DNA from: Flavobacterium aerium
GTDB lineage: Bacteria; Bacteroidota; Bacteroidia; Flavobacteriales; Flavobacteriaceae
Assembly: GCF_030766725.1 (NCBI RefSeq)
Contig: NZ_JARQWR010000002.1
Span: forward strand, 1-64,000
Direction of reading: 5' to 3'
Length of the DNA: 64,000 nucleotides
Positions 16,497 through 24,053 of the stretch are shown piece after piece. The notes under the pieces are model-generated. The model saw nothing but the letters and a program-made list of their open reading frames with translations. It searched no databases and was not told where the DNA came from. Each line of letters starts with the position of its first letter. The first letter of the stretch is position 1. The position numbers and the translations under genes are program-made.

Positions 16497-16504
16497 TATA
16501 TTTG
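16497..16504 (+). promoter_or_regulatory. -7 element of the proline dehydrogenase promoter
   Basis: TATATTTG matches TAnnTTTG perfectly. Transcription would start near 16511, just ahead of the ATG at 16524 and after the possible upstream TTG at 16446, so it decides the start codon. No clear TTG -33 element. Confidence 0.6.
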
Positions 16505-16523
16505 CATAATTATTAAACATACT

Positions 16524-17696
16524 ATGGAAAAGATATTCAATAATACACAAGTCGCATTTACCTTAAAGAGCGATACTGAGCTAGATAGAGCTTACTTTCT
16601 TTTTAAAATGATAGATATGCAGCCTTTGGTTAAAATAGGTACTGCAGTTACAAATTTTGCTATTAAAGCACACTTGCCTGTTGAAGGATTGATTAGAGCT
16701 ACTGTTTTTGATCATTTTTGTGGTGGTACAACGGAAGAAGATTGTCTTCCAGTAGTAGACAGAATGTTTACGAAAGGTGTTTCTTCTGTACTAGATTATT
16801 CTGTAGAAGGAAAGGAAGATGAGGCTCAATTTGATGCGGCGATGGATAAAACATTGAAAATTATTGATTTTGCAAAAGAACGTAAATCAATTCCATTTGC
16901 AGTGTTCAAACCAACAGGTTTTGGACGTTTTGAATTGTATGAAAAATTAGGTGAAGGGAAAACGCTAACAGCAGAGGAACAAGCAGAATGGAATAGAGTA
17001 GTAGTGCGTTTTGACAGAGTATGTAAGTTAGCGAATGAAAAAGATGTAGCATTATTGATTGATGGAGAAGAAAGCTGGATGCAAGATGCAGCAGATGCTT
17101 TGGTGGTAGAAATGATGCAGAAGTATAATAAAGAGAAAGCGATTGTATATAATACATTACAAATGTACCGTTGGGATCGTTTGGATTATTTGAAAAAATT
17201 ACACGTACAAGCTCAGGAAGAAGGCTTCTATATTGGTATGAAGTTAGTTCGTGGAGCTTATATGGAAAAAGAAAACAAACGTGCTGAAGAAAAAGGATAT
17301 CCTTCTCCGATTTGTGTATCAAAAGAAGCGACTGATATTAATTATGATGCTGCAGTAAATTATATGGTGGAACATATTGATAAAATGGCTGTTTTTGCAG
17401 GAACACATAATGAAGATAGTTCATATAAATTAATGGAATTGATGGCTGCAAAAGGTTTAGCGAAAAATGATGCTAGAATTTGCTTCGGTCAATTGTATGG
17501 GATGAGCGATAATATTAGTTATAACTTGGCAGATGCAGGTTATAATATTGCAAAATACTTGCCCTTTGGTCCCGTTAGGGACGTGATGCCGTACTTGATT
17601 AGAAGAGCGGAAGAAAATACTTCTGTAGCTGGCCAAACCAGTAGAGAATTAACGTTGATTAAAACGGAAAGAAAAAGAAGAAAAGAACAACGATAG
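16524..17696 (+). CDS. Proline dehydrogenase
   Basis: 390 residues from the ATG at 16524. A longer frame from a TTG at 16446 is rejected because a promoter element lies inside it. The PRODH beta/alpha barrel is seen in FAVFKPTGFGRFELYEKLGEGK, DRVCKLANEKDVALLIDGEESWMQDA, YNTLQMYRWDRL, the substrate segment MKLVRGAYMEKENKRAEEKGYPSP and the end YLPFGPVRDVMPYLIRRAEENTSV with the paired arginines that hold the proline carboxylate. It oxidises proline to pyrroline-5-carboxylate with FAD and feeds the quinone pool. It is monofunctional, without the PutA aldehyde dehydrogenase part. Confidence 0.93.
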   Translation: MEKIFNNTQVAFTLKSDTELDRAYFLFKMIDMQPLVKIGTAVTNFAIKAHLPVEGLIRATVFDHFCGGTTEEDCLPVVDRMFTKGVSSVLDYSVEGKEDEAQFDAAMDKTLKIIDFAKERKSIPFAVFKPTGFGRFELYEKLGEGKTLTAEEQAEWNRVVVRFDRVCKLANEKDVALLIDGEESWMQDAADALVVEMMQKYNKEKAIVYNTLQMYRWDRLDYLKKLHVQAQEEGFYIGMKLVRGAYMEKENKRAEEKGYPSPICVSKEATDINYDAAVNYMVEHIDKMAVFAGTHNEDSSYKLMELMAAKGLAKNDARICFGQLYGMSDNISYNLADAGYNIAKYLPFGPVRDVMPYLIRRAEENTSVAGQTSRELTLIKTERKRRKEQR

Positions 17697-17710
17697 TTTC
17701 ATAGTAAATA

Positions 17711-17740
17711 AAAAAAGCCAAGGTAATTCTTGGCTTTTTT
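17711..17740. terminator. Bidirectional terminator between proline dehydrogenase and the DoxX-like gene
   Basis: AAAAAAGCCAAG (17711-17722) with CTTGGCTTTTTT (17729-17740), six-base loop. The GCCAAG core recurs in the terminator at 18565-18595. Confidence 0.88.
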
Positions 17741-18111
17741 TATAGATGAATTTTAAAATTCTTATCTGTTAACAATAGAAAAATGGTCAGTATACAAACC
17801 ATTAGAGAGTTAAAGTAATGATGGTATTCCTGATGTGCCATATGTGTTGTAAATGCGCCTACGGCAAAAGGAAATAAGAGTAATAATCCCAAGTTTTTCA
17901 AGCGAGAGTCATAAAGACCGAGTAATACAATTATAAGCCCAAGAACTTCTGCGATTCCAATCCAAATTGTCCAGGTTTTATTGAAGCCAAGCGATTCCAT
18001 GCTTTTCACCATTTTTGGAAGTAAGAAAATTTTATAAAGTCCTGCATAACCAAAGATATAGACATAGTAAATGTAAGCAGCCCAATGTGTAACGTTTAAA
18101 AAGTATTTCAT
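17740..18111 (-). CDS. DoxX-like membrane protein
   Basis: 123 residues with four hydrophobic spans (about residues 8-28, 42-63, 71-88 and 99-118), the DoxX-like layout. It is divergent from an HxlR-type regulator with shared GTACTnAC elements between them. DoxX-like proteins in this setting are usually induced by thiol or quinone/electrophile stress, but the biochemical role is not established. CAAAGATA at 18128-18135 reads TATCTTTG on the minus strand and is its likely -7 element. Confidence 0.82.
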   Translation of the reverse strand: MKYFLNVTHWAAYIYYVYIFGYAGLYKIFLLPKMVKSMESLGFNKTWTIWIGIAEVLGLIIVLLGLYDSRLKNLGLLLLFPFAVGAFTTHMAHQEYHHYFNSLMVCILTIFLLLTDKNFKIHL

Positions 18112-18154
18112 GATTCTATTTTTTTAACAAAGATATTTTGTTCTTTTGTTATAT

Positions 18155-18199
18155 GTAAGTACTGACGAAATTGTAGGGTACTAACAAAAAAGTAAGTAT
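18155..18199. promoter_or_regulatory. HxlR-type operator cluster
   Basis: GTAAGTACTGAC (18155-18166), GTACTAAC (18178-18185) and GTAAGTAT (18192-18199) form inverted and direct copies of the GTACTnAC half-site. The last copy abuts the HxlR start codon, and the first lies upstream of the DoxX -7 element, so one regulator could control both genes. Confidence 0.6.
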
Positions 18200-18580
18200 A
18201 TGAAAAAAGAAACATCAACAAATACAATTAATCAGAATCATTTGAACGAAGAATGTGGTATGGTTTATACACTTTCAGTGATAGGAGGGCGATGGAAGCT
18301 TAGTATTTTAGGATTATTGCTAAGCAATGGAAGACTGCGGTATAATGAATTGAGACGTAAACTTATTGGTGTTTCGGAGCGTATGCTAATCGCACAGTTG
18401 AAAGAATTGCAAAGTGATGGTTTAGTGAATCGAATTGTATATCCTGAAGTTCCTCCAAAAGTAGAATATGAATTAACAGAAAAAGGGTTGACATTAGAGA
18501 AGATATTAGTGAAAATGTCGGAATGGGGAGAGGATCAGAATTCGAGTAATAATGCTATAAATATAAAAAAGCCAAGATAA
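18200..18580 (+). CDS. HxlR-family transcriptional regulator
   Basis: 126 residues. The winged-helix signature ECGMVYTLSVIGGRWKLSIL (about residues 18-37), RYNELRRKLIGVSERMLIAQLKELQSDGLV and YELTEKG are typical of HxlR/YodB regulators. Cys19 occupies the N-terminal position used as a redox or electrophile sensor in YodB/HypR-type members. The divergent DoxX-like gene is the likely target. The last codons (IKKPR) are encoded by the left arm of the terminator. Confidence 0.9.
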   Translation: MKKETSTNTINQNHLNEECGMVYTLSVIGGRWKLSILGLLLSNGRLRYNELRRKLIGVSERMLIAQLKELQSDGLVNRIVYPEVPPKVEYELTEKGLTLEKILVKMSEWGEDQNSSNNAINIKKPR

Positions 18581-18595
18581 TCCTTGGCTTTTTTT
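18565..18595. terminator. Terminator overlapping the end of the HxlR gene
   Basis: GCCAAG (18571-18576) and CTTGGC (18583-18588) flanked by A and T runs. The stop codon TAA (18578-18580) lies in the loop. It may also serve the convergent VOC-family gene. Confidence 0.87.
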
Positions 18596-18618
18596 ATGTT
18601 TAAATTAGAATCTACTAT

Positions 18619-19041
18619 TTAAGCATTTTCTTTAGGGGCTTTGTCATAGTTTAACATCCAGTTGACACCAAATTTGTCTGTTAGCATACCAAATTTTGCA
18701 CCCCAAAATTGTTCAGATAATGGCATAGTGATATTTCCGTCTTTTGAAAGGTTTCCGAAAAAAGTATCAATCTCGGCAGTACTACTACAATTGATGGATA
18801 GCGTAATTGCATTCCCTCTCTTTAATTCACAGCTAAGACTATCTGAAGCCATTAAAACCAGACCTCCATTGATAAGGTTGGCATGCATTATATGTTGTTT
18901 TGCTTCTGCAGGAACCTGATCCTCCATAGGAGATCCTTCAAAGGGCATCATAACCAATTCGCCTCCGAAGCATTCTTTGTAAAAAGCCATTGCCTCACGA
19001 CAATTACCATCAAAATTTAAATAAGGATTAATTTGTGTCAT
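18619..19041 (-). CDS. VOC-family protein, PhnB/3-demethylubiquinone-9-methyltransferase-like
   Basis: 140 residues. The opening INPYLNFDGNCREAMAFYKE, then FGGEL, HANLINGGLVLMASD and the closing GAKFGMLTDKFGVNWMLNY are those of the PhnB-like branch of the vicinal-oxygen-chelate superfamily. These proteins form paired beta-alpha-beta-beta-beta units. Most PhnB-like proteins have no proven reaction, and metal ligands are not all evident. It stands alone. Confidence 0.85.
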   Translation of the reverse strand: MTQINPYLNFDGNCREAMAFYKECFGGELVMMPFEGSPMEDQVPAEAKQHIMHANLINGGLVLMASDSLSCELKRGNAITLSINCSSTAEIDTFFGNLSKDGNITMPLSEQFWGAKFGMLTDKFGVNWMLNYDKAPKENA

Positions 19042-19234
19042 AATTGTTAGTTTCTTTATTATCGTATTAATTTGTTAGTTTCGATAGATAAGGTAATTTT
19101 TCGATTTGAAAAATCCGAATATAATAATTTTATACTAAAAATAAAGTTAAATTTATAAACAAAGAATGATTTTACATTTTCTTAATACTATTAAATGCTT
19201 GACGATAGACTATAGATTTACTTCAAAAAGACTG

Positions 19235-19672
19235 CTATAATTGTGTAAAATTTTCTGCTTTCGGAATTCCATTTAAAACAGTAACAGCAATAGTAGGCGT
19301 TGGTATTGCCAGTTTGCGTTGAATCGTATCAATCCAAGCTCCATCTACAGTAATTACAGCGCAACTTTTACCATCTGCATTAATAAATTCATGTTGAATG
19401 GACCAACGTGAAGCATCTTCTTTCATTTTTAAAAGTGTGGTTGTAATGGTAATCTGATCTGCCAAATGTATTTCTTTTCTAAAAAGACATTCTTCTCTAA
19501 AAAGAACAGGACCAAAATGTTCTTTTTGCATTACACGCATCGTCAATCCAAGTTGTTCTAAAATTTCAACACGATGTTGAGCGCCAAAATCATAATAAGC
19601 ACTATGTCTCATATGAAAATTAGGGTCAATGTCTGACCAGCGAATGGATATTTTTTTACTAAATGTTGTCAT
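19235..19672 (-). CDS. Acyl-CoA thioesterase-like hotdog protein
   Basis: 145 residues from the ATG at 19670-19672; an upstream TTG at 19678 would add two residues. IRWSDIDPNFHMRHSAYYDF near the N-terminus is the 4-hydroxybenzoyl-CoA thioesterase/FatM-like hotdog signature, with the usual catalytic Asp in the DID position. The rest (RKEIHLADQITITTTLLKM, WSIQHEFINADGKSCAVITVDGAW) follows the hotdog strand pattern. Substrate unknown. Confidence 0.82.
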   Translation of the reverse strand: MTTFSKKISIRWSDIDPNFHMRHSAYYDFGAQHRVEILEQLGLTMRVMQKEHFGPVLFREECLFRKEIHLADQITITTTLLKMKEDASRWSIQHEFINADGKSCAVITVDGAWIDTIQRKLAIPTPTIAVTVLNGIPKAENFTQL

Positions 19673-19848
19673 AATCAATGGTATAAAATTAGTGGCTTAC
19701 AATTGCTTTTATTTTGTAAGTATAAAAAGGTTTTAAAGTACTAAAGTATGAAAAGGATAGTAATTAGTTGTACCTTTTGCTTCTTAAAAATACCTTAAAA
19801 TTAATAGTTGGAAGATTAGTTTGATTGAATCGAATAAAATTTAAAAGC

Positions 19849-20259
19849 ATGAAAATTGAATTCCCATTGGCTTATTCTTGGTTTATAGTAAAAGGATTAA
19901 CTGCTGTAGAGCCATGGTATTTTATCGATACGAAGGAGAGTATTATGGAGACTCCAAATTGGTTAAAAAAAGAATATTTTAATAAAGCATTTTGTATTGA
20001 AACAGGTGCAGACTTTGAGGTATATCTTTTTGCTAGTAGGCAAGATCGAGAAGATTTTGCTTTTTTTCTGGTTAGAAATGGTAAAATTGAGGATAAGGTA
20101 ATTACCTGTCATTTGTCATTCAGTGGTAAACGAGAATTAGTTGACCCCTATAGAGAAGAGGAAATAAATCATACTTTTATGAGTTGGATGAAAGATATAG
20201 TTTTAAATGATATAGCAGAATGGATAACAGAAGAAGATTTAATAGAAGAGTATGAGTAA
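19849..20259 (+). CDS. Small cytoplasmic protein of unknown function, first of an overlapping pair
   Basis: 136 residues from the ATG at 19849 (an upstream TTG at 19825 is less likely). No signal peptide or membrane span. It has an aromatic N-terminal half (EFPLAYSWFIVKGLTAVEPWYFID) and a very acidic C-terminus (EWITEEDLIEEYE). Its last eight bases overlap the start of the next gene, implying translational coupling. The size, acidity and pairing recall immunity proteins of polymorphic toxins, but no toxin gene is visible and I do not recognise the family. Confidence 0.7.
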   Translation: MKIEFPLAYSWFIVKGLTAVEPWYFIDTKESIMETPNWLKKEYFNKAFCIETGADFEVYLFASRQDREDFAFFLVRNGKIEDKVITCHLSFSGKRELVDPYREEEINHTFMSWMKDIVLNDIAEWITEEDLIEEYE

Positions 20260-20728
20260 AATAAAGGTTTTTTTGCAGGCCGTTTTGGATCAGGCTTTAG
20301 CTGAATTTGAAAAGAAAAATAATACAGTTTCCCTATATACATTGGCCTTTTACCACGATCATGAGTCGAAAGCAGTATCCATTTGCATAGATACCGAAGA
20401 AAATTCTAAGATGAAATTAGTACAGGAAAATAAATATAACATGGAGTATTTCCAAGAAGCGCTAGAAGAAAAAGACTTAGCAGCTATTGCTTCTTGGAAT
20501 GCCAATATCGAAAGAAATAGTTCAATAGGAGATTTTGCATTTATTAATCTTGCTTATACACCCTTAGCAGCACTAAAAGGAGGGAAACAACTCTATTTAT
20601 CTATGATTCAAGTTGTACTTGATAATGAAGAAAGAATTGCTATGTTGACCAATGAAAAATATAAATTAGCATTTTTTTGTTCTGGACCAAATTATGAAGT
20701 AGAGTATAAATGGAAATGTATAAACTAA
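20252..20728 (+). CDS. Small cytoplasmic protein, possibly DUF4303-like
   Basis: 158 residues, coupled to the preceding gene by an 8-base overlap. The N-terminal part (VLDQALAEFEKKNNTVSLYTLAFYHDHESKAVSICIDTEEN) resembles the opening of DUF4303-type proteins, a family common among candidate immunity proteins. No membrane span or catalytic motif seen. It converges with ada, overlapping its stop codon by four bases. The assignment to DUF4303 is tentative. Confidence 0.68.
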   Translation: MSKIKVFLQAVLDQALAEFEKKNNTVSLYTLAFYHDHESKAVSICIDTEENSKMKLVQENKYNMEYFQEALEEKDLAAIASWNANIERNSSIGDFAFINLAYTPLAALKGGKQLYLSMIQVVLDNEERIAMLTNEKYKLAFFCSGPNYEVEYKWKCIN

Positions 20729-21786
20729 TATGCCACACCGATTTTGTCCTTTAGATTCTTTTTTTCAAAATCTAATAACCATGATTTTCGCCACAAACCA
20801 CCACCATAACCTGTCAGACTCCCATCTGAACCTATAATACGATGACAAGGAATAATAATTGAAATTCGATTCATTCCATTGGCATTGGCAACAGCGCGAA
20901 CTCCTTTTGGATTATTTATTTTTAGCGCTTGTTCCATATATGAACTGGTTGAACCATAGTGAACGCCTAATAAAACATCCCAAACTTGATTTTGAAAATC
21001 AGTTCCTTTGGTATCCAGCGGAATAGTGAATTCTTGTCGAGAACCTTCAAAATATTCTTGAAGCTCTTGTTTTAGTATTTCAAAATAACTGTTTTTTCCT
21101 TGAATAATAGTAGCATTGTAGAGTTTGGTCAACATTTTTAACTCGGTTTCAAGCATTTTACGATCACTAAATTCCAAGAGACAAATTCCTTGATTTGTTG
21201 CACATGCTACCATTGTTCCTAAAGGGGTTTCTAATCGAGTGAAATCAATTATTGTTTGCGCTTTAGTTTTGGATGGGGCTACGCCAAAAATCGTTTTAAA
21301 GGATTCACCAAAACCACTGAGTGATTCGAAACCAACATCATAGGCGGTAGCGGTTACAGATTCTCCATTTTGAATTTTCTTGAAAGCCGAATTGATTCGA
21401 TGCATTCTTTGATAGGCATGAAATGTAATCCCATGATTTTTAATAAACCATCGGCGTACTGTACTAGGTTCAATATTGCGCTGTATTAAATCCAAATCTT
21501 TAATCTTTACAGAAGGATCATTATTAATCTCATCGAGTAATTGTTCTATATAAGGAGGTGTTTCGCGATAAGGATTTAAAGGTTTACATACTTTACAGGA
21601 ACGATAACCTTTTAGAATAGCCTCTTTTGAGTTAGAAAAATATTCAACATTTTCTTTCTTGGGTTTTCGAGCGGTACAGGTTGGGCGACAAAATATCCCT
21701 GTTGTTTTGATAGCAGCATAGAAGATACCTTCAAAAGAAGAATCTTTTTCAACCAGTGCCTTATACATAATTTCATCCGTTAGCAT
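20725..21786 (-). CDS. ada: Bifunctional Ada: methylphosphotriester transferase, AraC-type regulator and O6-alkylguanine transferase
   Basis: 353 residues with three domains in order. Residues about 5-70 hold the zinc site Cys33, Cys37, Cys64 and Cys67 (CRPTC and CKVC), which takes methyl groups from phosphotriesters. Residues about 80-172 are an AraC helix-turn-helix (VTATAYDVGFESLSGFGESFKTIFG). Residues 180-345 are the O6-methylguanine transferase with acceptor Cys314 in PCHR. Methylation of the N-terminal cysteine should turn it into an activator of its own gene. The promoter is at 21829-21859. Confidence 0.94.
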   Translation of the reverse strand: MLTDEIMYKALVEKDSSFEGIFYAAIKTTGIFCRPTCTARKPKKENVEYFSNSKEAILKGYRSCKVCKPLNPYRETPPYIEQLLDEINNDPSVKIKDLDLIQRNIEPSTVRRWFIKNHGITFHAYQRMHRINSAFKKIQNGESVTATAYDVGFESLSGFGESFKTIFGVAPSKTKAQTIIDFTRLETPLGTMVACATNQGICLLEFSDRKMLETELKMLTKLYNATIIQGKNSYFEILKQELQEYFEGSRQEFTIPLDTKGTDFQNQVWDVLLGVHYGSTSSYMEQALKINNPKGVRAVANANGMNRISIIIPCHRIIGSDGSLTGYGGGLWRKSWLLDFEKKNLKDKIGVAY

Positions 21787-21828
21787 AATTAGATCATTTA
21801 GAATGGAACGATTTTATTTTCTATAGGA

Positions 21829-21859
21829 CAAAGTTAGATTCAGCATACTCAGCACACAA
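21829..21859 (-). promoter_or_regulatory. Promoter of ada
   Basis: CAAAGTTA (21829-21836) reads TAACTTTG on the minus strand; CAA at 21857-21859 supplies TTG with a 20-base spacer. The expected start is near 21822, about 36 bases before the ATG. Confidence 0.6.
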
Positions 21860-21890
21860 CCGAAAAATAGACACGTATTTTTTAATTCTT

Positions 21891-22712
21891 TTAAAAAAAT
21901 AATTCCATTTCAAATTGATCTACGGTATGGGTTAAACCAGCTGCTTGTATTTGCTTTATTTTTTCTTGTAGTCTGGAATCTACATTATTTATAGTGATGG
22001 TTTCAGCAACCTGTTTTACTCCATTAAAAAGGCCATTCCAAGCATCTTCAGTAGTATTCATTGCATTTATTTGTGCTATATAACCATTGGTTGGATTAAT
22101 GATGAAGTAACCTTTTGGTCCATCATTGGTTTCAACACTGTAATATTTATAATTTCCCTTTTTTATAGTATTTTGATGATTGTCCCAGGAATAAAACGAT
22201 TGGTTTGGCAAAAGTTCCCACTCAATTTCACTTAGGTTGTGTTCTTCTAATTCAACTGGTATTTCTGAACTTGGTGTAACATGCCCTTTAAAGCATCTAT
22301 ATTCTTTATTGATTTTAAAACCTATCGTTTCATATACGTGTTTTGCTTTTGTGTTTTCCTGAATTACTTCTAGGCTACACTTTGTAACGCCATTGTTCTT
22401 TAAGTCTGGTAAGGCATAATCATAAATCGTTTTAACGATTTGTTTGCCACGATAATCAGGAATCACACCAGTTCCGGTATTAAATGCGGTTGTATGTCCA
22501 TTTCTAGAATCAATAGCATTGATAATAAATCCTACTAGTTTACCTTCATCAAACATTCCATATGATAAATCATATCGAACATTTGCAGCATTCCATCTGT
22601 TTCTATAATATTCCGGATCGGTGGATAGAGGAACATAATAATTTTCAAAAGACTTTAGAAAACAATCGATTAAAGTTTCAAAAGGAACGGTGCTTAATTT
22701 TTCTACTTTCAT
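21891..22712 (-). CDS. GNAT-family N-acetyltransferase
   Basis: 273 residues. The acetyl-CoA loop appears as FNTGTGVIPDYRGKQIVKTIY (about residues 79-98), followed by CSLEVIQENTKAKHVYETIGFKINKEYRCF, the classic GNAT beta4-alpha3-beta5 end. The C-terminal 120 residues form a second, degenerate GNAT-like half, as in two-domain members. Substrate unknown. Stands alone on the minus strand. Confidence 0.85.
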   Translation of the reverse strand: MKVEKLSTVPFETLIDCFLKSFENYYVPLSTDPEYYRNRWNAANVRYDLSYGMFDEGKLVGFIINAIDSRNGHTTAFNTGTGVIPDYRGKQIVKTIYDYALPDLKNNGVTKCSLEVIQENTKAKHVYETIGFKINKEYRCFKGHVTPSSEIPVELEEHNLSEIEWELLPNQSFYSWDNHQNTIKKGNYKYYSVETNDGPKGYFIINPTNGYIAQINAMNTTEDAWNGLFNGVKQVAETITINNVDSRLQEKIKQIQAAGLTHTVDQFEMELFF

Positions 22713-22773
22713 TATAATGATTAGATAGGGGAATAAGTGATTTATTAAAGTAAATTTTAAATGCTTCTTTGAA

Positions 22774-23055
22774 TTATGGCATTCGCATAAGAGTTTCTCT
22801 TAAACGGCGTATTAATTTTGGACTAGCAAGGCAATCGATAGGTGTAATGTTATTGAGTGCAGGAACATTCTGTTCAAGCCACCATAGTCCTTCTTCCAGC
22901 CCTCTTTTTCCATAAATAACTACAGCCAGATCAAGATGACCACCAATTGATTTTGCTAAAGTATGGGCATTATCATCCAGATAATCTTCTTCATATAGTT
23001 TGACATATTTCTCCCAGCTTTCATCGCCAGCATAATATTTTTCCAGTTGTCCCAT
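22774..23055 (-). CDS. Orphan MbcA/ParS/Xre-type antitoxin domain protein (DUF2384)
   Basis: 93 residues. The C-terminal half, GLEEGLWWLEQNVPALNNIT followed by PIDCLASPKLIRRLRETLMRM, matches the toxin-binding domain of MbcA/ParS/Xre antitoxins (a W-L-x-x-x-N-P-A-L-x-x-x-x-P pattern and the PxxLL-like segment). The usual N-terminal helix-turn-helix is absent; residues 1-45 are acidic and helical. No RES/MbcT toxin gene is adjacent. It could bind an unlinked toxin or have a different role. Confidence 0.72.
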   Translation of the reverse strand: MGQLEKYYAGDESWEKYVKLYEEDYLDDNAHTLAKSIGGHLDLAVVIYGKRGLEEGLWWLEQNVPALNNITPIDCLASPKLIRRLRETLMRMP

Positions 23056-23217
23056 AATTAGAATTGGTAGTATTTTGCGAATATAGCCCTAAATTACTAA
23101 ATTATTTTATAAATTTATAGAGGTAACAGGATGTTAATAGGTTTGTCATTGAGCTGAAATCCTGTAAGAATGAGCCTAAAGTTGCAAAAACTATTTTAAT
23201 GTAAGAGAATATGGCAT

Positions 23218-23400
23218 AAAAATTGTCTTAACAATCAATATCAAAAACTAATCTTTAATTAATTAAGTATGAAAAAGGTCATTTTAAGTTTAAGTGTTTT
23301 CTCAATGGTGTTTTTAGCAAGTTGCAATAACAAGCCTAAAGAAGAAAATGTTGAGGGAACAGAGAAAGAAGTAACGGAATTGCCTGTTGGTGAAGCAAAA
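23218..23400 (+). repeat. Inverted repeat, left copy: leader and head of the lipoprotein gene
   Basis: The last about 50 bases before the lipoprotein ATG and its first 44 codons recur in inverted orientation at 25227-25408. By hand alignment the non-coding part is identical and the 132 coding bases differ at 12 positions. Both copies point inwards, so their coding continuations lie inside the 23401-25226 interval. Confidence 0.88.
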
Positions 23401-24003
23401 ATGGAAGCTGCAGCATTGAATTATTATGAAGCAATCTTACCGGCAGCATCTAGTGGAGAGAGAACAATTGGCTTGACACTAAATGTGAATGGTGATGCAG
23501 AAATGATTACCGATTACAATAATTATTCCCCAGAAATTGTGGAAATGGGAACGTGGAAGAAAAATGATGATGGAACAACAGCAGTTTCTTTAGTAACTGT
23601 AGGAAGTGGTTCTAGCGCTAAAAATGAAATGTCATTTAAAGTAGATGGAGATCAATTAGTATATGTTGGTAAAGAATATGGTACTGAAGGATTAAAGTTG
23701 AAAAAAACAGAGAAACCTGCACCAAAAGATAAGGAATTAATGATGTGGGTTAATAAGAAAAAAGGAACATGTGCTGTGAATCCTCCAGGAAAAGGTACTA
23801 AAGAGTGTTACCAAATTTCATACGATAAATTTGCACCAAAGAATGATAAAGACTGGCAAAATTTCTCTGAAGAAATTGAAGGATTTAAATATGTTCCAGG
23901 TAAAGTTCAACAAATTAAAGTAGTTAGAAAAACAAGAACTGACAATATGCAAGATGTAAGTATGTATACTTATACTTTCAAAGAAGAAGTTCCAGCGAAA
24001 TAA
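23269..24003 (+). CDS. NlpE-like lipoprotein
   Basis: 244 residues. Signal peptide with lipobox LASC, so the mature protein starts at Cys19 and is membrane anchored. Residues about 50-145 follow the NlpE N-terminal barrel pattern (YYEAILPAASSGERTIGLTL, then VEMGTWKKNDDGTTAVSLV, then LVYVGKEYGTEGLKLKK). Where NlpE usually has a CxxC pair (CADC) this one has AASS, so copper or redox sensing by that site is unlikely. The C-terminal 100 residues (with CAVNPPGKGTKECYQISY) are unassigned. Its head is duplicated in reverse in a neighbouring gene. Confidence 0.83.
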   Translation: MKKVILSLSVFSMVFLASCNNKPKEENVEGTEKEVTELPVGEAKMEAAALNYYEAILPAASSGERTIGLTLNVNGDAEMITDYNNYSPEIVEMGTWKKNDDGTTAVSLVTVGSGSSAKNEMSFKVDGDQLVYVGKEYGTEGLKLKKTEKPAPKDKELMMWVNKKKGTCAVNPPGKGTKECYQISYDKFAPKNDKDWQNFSEEIEGFKYVPGKVQQIKVVRKTRTDNMQDVSMYTYTFKEEVPAK

Positions 24004-24020
24004 AGGATTTAATTTTTCAT

Positions 24021-24051
24021 AAAAAAGCCGACTAATTTAGTCGGCTTTTTT
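24021..24051. terminator. Bidirectional terminator
   Basis: GCCGACTA (24027-24034) with TAGTCGGC (24038-24045), three-base loop, flanked by A and T runs. It sits between the convergent lipoprotein and Lys-rich genes. Confidence 0.9.
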
Positions 24052-24053
24052 TA

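Noticed and set aside
16906..17322. 138-codon minus-strand frame inside proline dehydrogenase
   Set aside because: The plus-strand frame is a complete conserved enzyme; the reverse frame has no recognisable motif.
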